From the NCBI RefSeq assembly GCF_900117315.1, contig NZ_LT630337.1:3816348-3880347 (forward strand): DNA of 64,000 bases. Reading direction: 5' to 3'. The first letter of the stretch is position 1. Each line of letters opens with the position of its first letter. Below the pieces are notes generated by a model that made no database searches, was not told the origin of the DNA, and saw nothing but the letters and a program-made list of their open reading frames with translations. Positions 8,693 through 16,701 of this stretch are shown here, one piece after another. The DNA is from Bacillus massilinigeriensis. Its GTDB lineage: Bacteria; Bacillota; Bacilli; Bacillales; Cytobacillaceae. The translations under genes were made by a program, and so were the position numbers.

Positions 8693-10754
8693 ACTGGCAC
8701 TGGGTAATGCAAGAAGATCTATTAAGGATTATCTTATTTATTTTGTTACATTAACGATGTGCGTAAGCTTATTTTACGCTTTTATGTCCTTATCAAGCTC
8801 ACATTATGAATTGATCACAGAGGACACCTATAATTTTGAAATGCTGAAGGTGATGATCAAGTATACCACCTATGTTATTACAGGCCTGCTGATAGTACTC
8901 GTAGGCTATGTCAACAAATATATGATAAAAAGGCGCAAAAGAGAGTTTGCCACCTATATATTGTTAGGCATTCCTCAAAAAAATGTGGCGTTTATGTTTT
9001 TCATAGAAATTTTAGTCATGGGTATTGGCTCTATTGCTTTGGGTATATTTCTAGGGACCTTGTTTTCACAGGTGGTTACAGCTCTCATTCTAATGACTGC
9101 AAAGCAGGAAATTGTATTTTCCTTCAAACTATATTTGGATACCGTGCTCATAACCTTTGTGTTTTTTATAGCAATGTTTATTATCATCGGGCTAATAAAC
9201 GTAAGATCCTTAAGTAAAACTAAATTGATTCATATGCTTAATGATGAAAGGAAAACAGAGTTTCAATTAAAGAGAAGTAGGATTATCTATATTATTGTAT
9301 TTATTTTGGCTGTTTTACTTTATGTACTTTGTGGTTATTCGGTTCATAAAATTTTAGAGGCAATAGACCATCCTAAACTCAAGCTCGGTAATGAAATGAC
9401 TTATACGGGGATCGCGCTAGCAGGTTATATTGCAGGAACTTACGCGCTGTTTTACTCCTTAGCCTATATCATTATTGCAATAAAAGAACGGTGGACCCGT
9501 TTTAAGTACGAGTATACGAACCTATTTTTAATTGGGGCAATAGTGTCAAAAATAAAGACAGCACCCATTTTAATGGCTACCATCTCGTTAACCTTTTTAG
9601 GTGCAGCCTTGAGTTTTACTCTAACCCTCCTTCTATCCCAATGGAGTTTGGGGTACTTAGATAATAGAATTCCTTTTGATACGGTTGTTAGCAGCAAGAT
9701 AAATATGATGAATAAGCTAGAGGATGTATCAAAAGTAGATTATCACGATTTGGCTGAGCATATGGACAGTCAAAAATATCGGTTGGAAGACTATTGTCAG
9801 GTGGAGCAATATTATATTGATGATGCTAAGGCATACAACAAGAATGGAAAGGATATGCCGCTATTTGCAATCAGTTTAAGTGATTATAATCAGTTAAGAA
9901 AAATGCTTGGATATCGGGAAGTAAAGCTCGAGAAGAATGAGTTTACCATGCAATGGCTCAAAATGGAGGATAATAAGTCGATTGATGACTACATGATGGA
10001 AAATTCAACTTTGAATATTAAGGGTCATGAGCTAAAGCTTAGTTCAACCCCGTACCATAAGGAATCTATTGGTGAATATATTTACAAATCCTTTAGAGGT
10101 GGACTAATCGTTTTACCTGATGAATGGTGCAAAGACTTAACCTTAGCTGCTAAGGACTTTTATGCTAACACAGAGAAGGAAATGAGTGTTGATGAGGCTG
10201 TTCAGCTGGAACAAGAGTATATTCCAGATTGGTTTTTGAAAAATTACAGTAAAATACTTAATGATAAAATCTCTAGTGATCCTTTAATTATTAGATTAAA
10301 GGTTGCTGAGACGAATGAAATATTAAATATGACATTAGGCATGAGAATCCTTGGGATATATGGAGGGACTGTTTTACTAATGATTAGCTTAACAGTGCTT
10401 GCATTGCAGCAATTATCAGACTCTATCGAGCATAAAAGCAGATATGATACTTTAAAAAAGCTGGGGATCGATCAGAAAGAGATTGGTCGATTAATTCTAA
10501 AACAAATATCCTTGTACTTTATCATACCAATCACGGTTGCTGTATTCGGTTTCTATATATTCTTAGATGCCTTTCAAAAGGCAAACAGGACCATTATTGA
10601 TGTTTTTATTGGGGATAACGCCTTTATGTTTAACATAAGTATTTCCTTGTTGTTGATTATCGTTATTTATGTATGCTATTTTGCAGCTACGTATTATTCT
10701 TTCAAGCGGAATGTTGGGTGGGACAAAGGGACAGGTCCCTCGTCCCAGGAATGA
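8682..10754 (+). CDS. bceB: ABC transporter permease, BceB-like, with repeat-derived C-terminal tail
   Basis: A ~690-residue FtsX-type permease: ten predicted helices (first two near the N-terminus, YLIYFVTLTMCVSLFYAFMSL and YVITGLLIVLVGYV) and a large extracellular domain between about residues 330 and 540, diagnostic of BceB proteins. The start could also be ATG 8673; ATG 8682 (MYAKLALGNARRSIKDY) matches relatives best. It overlaps bceA. The last residues (GTGPSSQE) are encoded by a family B repeat at 10719-10747, so the original C-terminus has been replaced or extended by repeat DNA. A family A repeat starts right after the stop. Confidence 0.88.
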   Translation: MYAKLALGNARRSIKDYLIYFVTLTMCVSLFYAFMSLSSSHYELITEDTYNFEMLKVMIKYTTYVITGLLIVLVGYVNKYMIKRRKREFATYILLGIPQKNVAFMFFIEILVMGIGSIALGIFLGTLFSQVVTALILMTAKQEIVFSFKLYLDTVLITFVFFIAMFIIIGLINVRSLSKTKLIHMLNDERKTEFQLKRSRIIYIIVFILAVLLYVLCGYSVHKILEAIDHPKLKLGNEMTYTGIALAGYIAGTYALFYSLAYIIIAIKERWTRFKYEYTNLFLIGAIVSKIKTAPILMATISLTFLGAALSFTLTLLLSQWSLGYLDNRIPFDTVVSSKINMMNKLEDVSKVDYHDLAEHMDSQKYRLEDYCQVEQYYIDDAKAYNKNGKDMPLFAISLSDYNQLRKMLGYREVKLEKNEFTMQWLKMEDNKSIDDYMMENSTLNIKGHELKLSSTPYHKESIGEYIYKSFRGGLIVLPDEWCKDLTLAAKDFYANTEKEMSVDEAVQLEQEYIPDWFLKNYSKILNDKISSDPLIIRLKVAETNEILNMTLGMRILGIYGGTVLLMISLTVLALQQLSDSIEHKSRYDTLKKLGIDQKEIGRLILKQISLYFIIPITVAVFGFYIFLDAFQKANRTIIDVFIGDNAFMFNISISLLLIIVIYVCYFAATYYSFKRNVGWDKGTGPSSQE
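10719..10747. repeat. Family B repeat inside the 3' end of bceB
   Basis: TGGGACAAAGGGACAGGTCC CTCGTCCCA, an imperfect palindrome of the GGGAC...GTCCC family, supplies the last coding residues of the permease. Confidence 0.85.
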
Positions 10755-10798
10755 GGGTGACAGGCACCTTCCAGTTTTCTGGAAGGTGCCTGTCACCC
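10755..10798. repeat. Family A hairpin repeat, copy 4
   Basis: Perfect inverted repeat with TTTT loop beginning at the first base after the bceB stop codon, between convergent genes. It could end transcription or protect the 3' end of the mRNA. Confidence 0.95.
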
Positions 10799-10809
10799 TT
10801 CTGTGCTGT

Positions 10810-13800
10810 TTACCTCAATATCGGATAACTGCCATTCATCTCCCATATATTAGTGAAATCCCAATCAACAAAAGTATCCTTATCCTTCATTTCTAATGTC
10901 GTTTTCGGAGTTCCCTTATCTGAGCCAGTAAAACCTGTTGTGTCACTATCATAAAAGCTCGAGTTGATTATTCCTTCACTTCGGAAGTTTAGTCCAACTA
11001 AACCGCCCATTACTGACAGATTTTTATTTCCAAGTATTTTCCCCGTAGAATATGAATTCGTGATAGTACCTTTTGCGTCCAACTTACCTACTAGACCACC
11101 AATTCCAGATGGACTTGTTACTCCCGAGGCATCTACTTCAGCTGTAGAATAACAATTTTCAATTATTGAAGCATTGAGATAGTTATAACCAACCAATCCG
11201 CCTACGTTAGTCTCCCCTATTATGAACGAGTCATCTGATACACTTGATTTCCTAACCACTCCATAATTCAATGCAACTAATCCACCTACATTAATTGATG
11301 ATCCAGAGATTTTGCCATGATGGACACTTGTGTTATTAATTTTTCCTTTATTAATAGATACGAGGCCTCCTACATATTGGTCTCCCGAGATTTCTACATT
11401 GTCCAAAACAACATTTGATATTTGGCTTTCAGGAGTATCTATTTCGGCAATAAGTCCAGCAGCTTTTTGGGATGTTATTGTAATTTTAATATCCTTTGCA
11501 GCCACATTATTTATAATAGTTTTTGTAGAGGTATAATCCTCAGTCCCAATTAATCCTCCAGCGAAATTAGCACCATTTAAGTTGACACCTTCAATATTAA
11601 TATCCTCAAGATTGATATTCCCTGCAGTTCCTATTACGCCGCCGATTTGATTATACCCTGACGCATCAATTACAACTTGTTTAATATCAAGTGTGTGAAT
11701 AGTACTACCTATTGATTGACCAAGGATACCACCAGAATCAGATTGTGACTTAACATTTATATTAGAGGCTGTGACATCCGATATTTGACTTGATTGGTCA
11801 TAACCAATAAGGCCTCCATTAAAAGTGGAACCGCTTATTGTTAAATTAGATGCAGTAATACCCGAAACCTGTCCATTATCTAGCCTACCAATCAAATTTC
11901 CACTTTGACTTCCCCCGGATAAATTTACTCCTACAATTTCTATGTTATTGACTGACCCATCCTTGACATACCCAATGAATCCACCCGAAAAATTATCCCC
12001 ATGAATCCGGGCATCAGAAACACTACAATCTGAAATTGTACTACTAAAAGCTGTCCCAACTAGTCCCCCGGTTTGTATCCACCCAGTTACATTTATATCA
12101 TCCAATTTCAAATTTTTAATTGTTGCTCCGTCTATAAATCCAAATAATCCAGTATATTGACTCTGACTAGCTCGATTAATTATTAAGTTCCTAATCGTCT
12201 TCCCATTTCCATCTATAGAACCAGTAAATCGATTTGTCTTATCTCCAATAGGCACCCAGCCTTCTCCCTGGTCAAACGGATCCTCACTTAAATCAATATC
12301 ATCACCTATTTGATAATGAGCATCCAAATGTTTTCGTACCTTATCCAGCTGTTGCGCATTCATTATAATAAATGGATTCTCAACGGACCCATCGCCCCCA
12401 GCGAATTCGCTTTTCCCTGGAATATCTTTAATTTCAACTGATTTGGTCGAGGAATTCAATTCCTTCTGAGGCTTTGCCATATTTCCTCCAAGATCACTTA
12501 TTGAAACCTTTGATGAATCAGATTGAATGGTAATATTAGTTTTTTCCGCAAGCTTCATTGCTGTTGTTATTCCCAATGTAGCCGTTACAACATTATTTTC
12601 AATTTTAAATGAATCTGTTGAATCAAAAGAGTAATCTTGATTTTCTTTTAAAATAAAATCATCCACCAAGTCTGACTCTATTCCATTAACATCCTCAGAG
12701 AAGGTAATAACGATTTGGTCACCCCTATCAACACCATTGCTATTCACATCTACAAAACTAGCGCCGATGATTACTGGTGCCGCTGAATCGGTGGCTTGAA
12801 CATATATTTTTTTATACTCGGTCCCACTAGCACTTTTAATCGTAATGCTTGGGTTCTGTCTTACCTTTGGTGAAAAATTAGTGCCCGGCACCGGCTGGAC
12901 TTTTATCGTAATGTAATTCAGCTCCCCATTTGTATAAGCTGCATCACCTGGTATTCTTCCGCCCTTATCTGTTGCCTGAATACTTAGGACATCAAACCCT
13001 TCCACGGTAAAAGAATTATTCGACACTGTCGATGGATCGATGTTCTCATTAAACTTCAGACGAACCGTTTCCACCTCACCATCCTGTGGACTTACTCCAT
13101 CCTTTCCATCCAGCATGACTACCTCCGTCAAATCTGCCGGTTGATTGAATGGCTCGACTTCCGTTACCGCAACAGTCTGACCGACCTTCTTCGCCTTATA
13201 ACTCGTAGCATTTCTCTCCACTACCAAGACAATTTTGCCGTTTGGAACTGCAATTTTTCCACCAACGGGAAGCACCGTCCAACCAGAAACATCATCATCT
13301 AACTTTGGCTTCCCGGCATTTGCTGAAGCTACATCATCAAACACCTTATAAGCATACTCATTCCCTGTCCCACGGTGGCCGGCTACTGATATAATCGTTT
13401 GATTATCACTGTCATCATCATCCACAGAACTTACGGTTAAGCTTCCAATCGTTGGTGCCTCACCTGGATGACTATCCATAGGCGGGGTGGTTGAAACAGG
13501 TGGATTATTCTTTACTACCAATCCTGTTGCTCTCAAAATTCTTCCATTGTTTATAACTGTTACAGTTTCACCAACACTCGGGTCCTTTTTCATTTCCATA
13601 ACTTCAGTATTGGCTCCAACATCAATACGAGAATTTGCATTTAAAATTTGTACTAAAGTCCTACTCAAATCACCGAATAATTGCATGATGCCGCCTTTCT
13701 CTTTAGCAGCAACTTGTACCTTATAAATACTCGCACCATTTTCAGCTGAGAGGTTTCCTGCTGTTTCAAATACAATTAACTTGATTTCTGTATGATTTTG

Positions 13801-15123
13801 AACGGTTAAGTCTGATAAGGATCGTTTGACATACACCGTGGTTTTTGTAAAATCACCTTTAAATTTGGTTGCAGAACGTTGAATGGCAGCCTTTGGACTG
13901 AGTTGAACGGTTTCAATATTAGCCCCTGTCTCCGAGTTCAGGATTGCTGAAGTAGTGACATTAAGCTGTTTCAAATTTAACCCCTTGGAAAAATTAATCA
14001 TGGAATTTTTACCTGTAACGGATACCGTGGATTCAGAAAGTTCACCACTCAAAGTAGTCCCACCCCGGCTTCCCGGCTCATTTGAAGCAATCTCCATTTG
14101 TTCAAAGGTACCTTTTTCCTTTGAATCAATTGAAATCAATCCATTTGTTCCAGCTTTCTCAGCCAGATGAAGACAACGGACTTTGGTTCCTTTATCGGCT
14201 ACGATATTCGCTCCGTTTGTATCATTAATCCTCATTGAATCAGCAATCACACTTTTTAGGGATAGCCCACTATTGGCAACATCCTCAACGATAATAGACC
14301 CACCCTGGCATTGGACCCTATTCACTTTCACATTGTCTAAGTAAACCGTTCCTGCACCTGTCGAATCGCCCTTAATGATGATATTTCCGTTTACTTCAGC
14401 ATTTGCTAGTTTTATATATTTTCCTTTACCAGCGACAATGACGATCGATTGATTATAGATCTTTTCTTGCCCTATTTTTCCTCCAAAGGTTGTTGGACGA
14501 TTGGCAATTATTGATTGTGATACTAGTATAGTTTGATCAAATTGATTTTTTAATTTACCAAAGGAACCATTTAGTAAGGAATATAATTTCGTTTGGCTCT
14601 TCCATAGGCCCTTATCTTTTGCTTCCTTAAATAGTTTTTCAATATTTGTTTTTTGCTTGATGGCTGTATTTGTGTTGTTTGTCTTTAATGCTTTATTGAA
14701 TAAATTGATTCCATCTTTAATAGAGATGGCAATGCTGGCAGTTGCATTTACTTTTGTTGCGGTTTTCATGTAGTAATTCGAAAGCCCGTCTCGCATTTGT
14801 TTCTCTGTTACTTTTTTAATTAATGGACTATTTTTCTTAATAGAATCGGTTAATTGTTTATTCCTTAAAATGGTGGTGCTATTTACAATTCCTTGATTTA
14901 AAAGGGACTTTACTTCCTTTGATTTTGCTGCGATATTCTTGCCTGCCTTAACAGCCTGGTATAATTTCATCGCATTGTTGTAAGGCACCTTAACATTTTG
15001 ACGCAAACGAGCCTCAAAAACTTTTCGATTCTTCCCCTTTTCCTTCTGAATAGCTTTTTCTGAAGCCTTTAATGCTGTTGAGGTTTGCTTCAGTAGCTTG
15101 TACTCTACTTGGGTGACAGGCAC
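10810..15123 (-). CDS. Very large surface-type protein with beta-helix, SbsA-like Ig and GLUG repeats; N-terminus lost to a repeat
   Basis: A 1,437-residue frame. The first ~190 residues are helical and Lys-rich, like the N-terminal region of some S-layer proteins. Then come a beta-helix-like stretch (about 220-545), SbsA/Big_5-like Ig domains (VRLKFNENIDPSTV, IVITFSEDVNG) and about ten GLUG-type repeats (SGGFIGYVKDGSV, VGGLVGYN) to the end at SYPILR. No signal peptide is present. The only usable start is a GTG inside family A repeat copy 5 (MPVTQVEYKL), with a TAG in frame just upstream. An AAGGAG site sits on the far side of the repeat, about 45 bp away. So the repeat probably removed the native start and export signal. 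Confidence 0.7.
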   Translation of the reverse strand: MPVTQVEYKLLKQTSTALKASEKAIQKEKGKNRKVFEARLRQNVKVPYNNAMKLYQAVKAGKNIAAKSKEVKSLLNQGIVNSTTILRNKQLTDSIKKNSPLIKKVTEKQMRDGLSNYYMKTATKVNATASIAISIKDGINLFNKALKTNNTNTAIKQKTNIEKLFKEAKDKGLWKSQTKLYSLLNGSFGKLKNQFDQTILVSQSIIANRPTTFGGKIGQEKIYNQSIVIVAGKGKYIKLANAEVNGNIIIKGDSTGAGTVYLDNVKVNRVQCQGGSIIVEDVANSGLSLKSVIADSMRINDTNGANIVADKGTKVRCLHLAEKAGTNGLISIDSKEKGTFEQMEIASNEPGSRGGTTLSGELSESTVSVTGKNSMINFSKGLNLKQLNVTTSAILNSETGANIETVQLSPKAAIQRSATKFKGDFTKTTVYVKRSLSDLTVQNHTEIKLIVFETAGNLSAENGASIYKVQVAAKEKGGIMQLFGDLSRTLVQILNANSRIDVGANTEVMEMKKDPSVGETVTVINNGRILRATGLVVKNNPPVSTTPPMDSHPGEAPTIGSLTVSSVDDDDSDNQTIISVAGHRGTGNEYAYKVFDDVASANAGKPKLDDDVSGWTVLPVGGKIAVPNGKIVLVVERNATSYKAKKVGQTVAVTEVEPFNQPADLTEVVMLDGKDGVSPQDGEVETVRLKFNENIDPSTVSNNSFTVEGFDVLSIQATDKGGRIPGDAAYTNGELNYITIKVQPVPGTNFSPKVRQNPSITIKSASGTEYKKIYVQATDSAAPVIIGASFVDVNSNGVDRGDQIVITFSEDVNGIESDLVDDFILKENQDYSFDSTDSFKIENNVVTATLGITTAMKLAEKTNITIQSDSSKVSISDLGGNMAKPQKELNSSTKSVEIKDIPGKSEFAGGDGSVENPFIIMNAQQLDKVRKHLDAHYQIGDDIDLSEDPFDQGEGWVPIGDKTNRFTGSIDGNGKTIRNLIINRASQSQYTGLFGFIDGATIKNLKLDDINVTGWIQTGGLVGTAFSSTISDCSVSDARIHGDNFSGGFIGYVKDGSVNNIEIVGVNLSGGSQSGNLIGRLDNGQVSGITASNLTISGSTFNGGLIGYDQSSQISDVTASNINVKSQSDSGGILGQSIGSTIHTLDIKQVVIDASGYNQIGGVIGTAGNINLEDINIEGVNLNGANFAGGLIGTEDYTSTKTIINNVAAKDIKITITSQKAAGLIAEIDTPESQISNVVLDNVEISGDQYVGGLVSINKGKINNTSVHHGKISGSSINVGGLVALNYGVVRKSSVSDDSFIIGETNVGGLVGYNYLNASIIENCYSTAEVDASGVTSPSGIGGLVGKLDAKGTITNSYSTGKILGNKNLSVMGGLVGLNFRSEGIINSSFYDSDTTGFTGSDKGTPKTTLEMKDKDTFVDWDFTNIWEMNGSYPILR

Positions 15124-15154
15124 CTTCCAGTTTTCTGGAAGGTGCCTGTCACCC
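15111..15154. repeat. Family A hairpin repeat, copy 5
   Basis: Perfect inverted repeat inserted between a ribosome binding site (AAGGAG on the minus strand near 15160) and the coding region of the large surface protein. It provides that frame's GTG start. Confidence 0.95.
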
Positions 15155-15262
15155 TACTCTCCTTTTTATCCCAACTTTTGTAAAAATTACGTATAAATTT
15201 CAATTCTTAGTTCTTTATAATTTACAATGTATTGATTATTAAATAATAAAAGGGGAATTTAT

Positions 15263-15967
15263 ATGAACAAAGTACTAGTATTTTTAAAAAATAGATGGAA
15301 GTATGTATTAACCGCTGTAATTGCACTTATGATTGGATCCACTTTTGGTCCCTCTAATGATGAATTAGCGTCAGCTTTGAATGACAAAGCGGACTTAAAT
15401 AGCCAAGTAAAAGATAAAAATTCAACCATTAAAGAAAAAGAAGCCAAGATTAAAGACTTACAGGCGAAAGTAGATGAAGCGGCCCCTTGGTTTAAAATGA
15501 AGGAAGAAGAGCGTAAGAAAAAAGAAGCTGAAGCCAAGGCAGAAGCAGAAAAGCGGCTAGCAGCCGAAAAGGCAAAGAAAGAAGCTGAAGCAAAAGCAAA
15601 AGCCAAGGCTGAGGCTGAAGCTAGGGCTAAAGCTGAAGCAGAAGAAAAGAAAGGCTATGAAACAGGCATTACTTATGATCAATTAGCTAGAACTCCTGAT
15701 GATTATATTGGAAAAAAGGTAAAATTCCACGGAAAAGTTGTTCAAGTTATTGAGGGTGACGATACAACACAAATAAGATTGGCTGTAAATGATGATTACG
15801 ACAAAATTATTTTTGCTGAATTCGATAAATATGCTGTTAGCCAAAGGGTATTAGAAGACGATAAGATTACGATATTTGGATTATCTTCTGGTTTAGTCAC
15901 ATACCAATCAACTATGGGAGGACAAATTTCCATTCCTGGTGTTTCTATTGATAAGATTGAAATGTAA
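15263..15967 (+). CDS. Membrane-anchored coiled-coil protein with C-terminal OB-like domain
   Basis: A 234-residue protein: N-terminal signal-anchor (YVLTAVIALMIGSTFG, about residues 13-29), a coiled coil from about 35-130 that becomes almost pure Lys/Glu/Ala repeats, and a compact C-terminal beta-rich domain (about 133-234) starting GITYDQLARTPDDYIGKKVKFHGKVVQV. The last domain looks like the OB-type module found in proteins labelled 'toxin regulator' in Bacillus; the function is not known. An AGGGGAATT site precedes ATG 15263. Single gene, followed 7 bp after the stop by a family A hairpin. Confidence 0.7.
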   Translation: MNKVLVFLKNRWKYVLTAVIALMIGSTFGPSNDELASALNDKADLNSQVKDKNSTIKEKEAKIKDLQAKVDEAAPWFKMKEEERKKKEAEAKAEAEKRLAAEKAKKEAEAKAKAKAEAEARAKAEAEEKKGYETGITYDQLARTPDDYIGKKVKFHGKVVQVIEGDDTTQIRLAVNDDYDKIIFAEFDKYAVSQRVLEDDKITIFGLSSGLVTYQSTMGGQISIPGVSIDKIEM

Positions 15968-15974
15968 AAAGTTA

Positions 15975-16018
15975 GGGTGACAGGCACCTTCCAGTTTTCT
16001 GGAAGGTGCCTGTCACTC
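15975..16018. repeat. Family A hairpin repeat, copy 6
   Basis: Lies between two convergent genes, touching the stop codon of the response regulator at 16018 and 7 bp after the stop at 15967. One arm has a C-to-T change (GTCACTCT). Confidence 0.95.
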
Positions 16019-16677
16019 TATGGGAGTATTTCTTCAGTAAGGAGCCCGAGTTCTTTTGCTTTTTTTACGGCTTCGGCTCTTGAGCGTACGCCTAGTTTTT
16101 GGAATATTGCCGTAAGATTGTATTCCAGGGATCTTTGACCTATTAATAATAGTTTAGCTATTTCTTTGTTACTTTTCCCCTTTGATACATAATAGAGTAT
16201 TTCTTCCTCCCTTTTTGTTATCGTAATACTAACCAATTTCTTATTCTTGCTTTCTTCCTCCATATAAATCTTTACTCTACGCAGTTCCCTAAATAATGAT
16301 AGGGGAATGACCGTTTCCCTTCGAAGGGCACATCGAATCGCTGTAATTAATTGCTCTCTTGTAGAGGTTTTAGAAATAAAACCTGAAATCCCAGCTTCGC
16401 AAAGGGAGTTAAAATGGGGGAATATTTCAAAGCCGGAGTAGATTAATATTATTGCTTCAGGGTCAAGACTTAATACTTTCTTAGTTAATTCGATTCCATT
16501 CATATGGGGCATATACAAATCGAAAAGCATAACATCAAAATGCTTCATTTGTATTAAATCGATTGCATTATAAGGACTTATTTCCACGGTTACTTCCATA
16601 TCCTCTTCTTTTTCAATTAGTAACTTGGTCCCCTCAATGACAGATGGATGATCATCAACAAGTAATATTTGTATCAT
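16018..16677 (-). CDS. NarL/FixJ-family response regulator
   Basis: A 219-residue regulator with a receiver domain (VDDHPS acidic pair, phospho-acceptor Asp in LFDLYMP, switch Ser in YSG, Lys in FISKTS) and a LuxR-type helix-turn-helix (about 150-212: LVSITITKREEEILYYVSKGKSNKEIA). The DNA-binding part departs from consensus (LLIGQRSLEYNLTAIFQKLGV) but keeps the fold. GGGAGGAATGAT precedes the ATG. It follows its presumed partner kinase by 24 bp on the same strand. The stop codon is embedded in a family A repeat, so the extreme C-terminus may have been trimmed. Signal and targets unknown. Confidence 0.9.
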   Translation of the reverse strand: MIQILLVDDHPSVIEGTKLLIEKEEDMEVTVEISPYNAIDLIQMKHFDVMLFDLYMPHMNGIELTKKVLSLDPEAIILIYSGFEIFPHFNSLCEAGISGFISKTSTREQLITAIRCALRRETVIPLSLFRELRRVKIYMEEESKNKKLVSITITKREEEILYYVSKGKSNKEIAKLLLIGQRSLEYNLTAIFQKLGVRSRAEAVKKAKELGLLTEEILP

Positions 16678-16701
16678 ATCATTCCTCCCATTTTGTATTG
16701 T

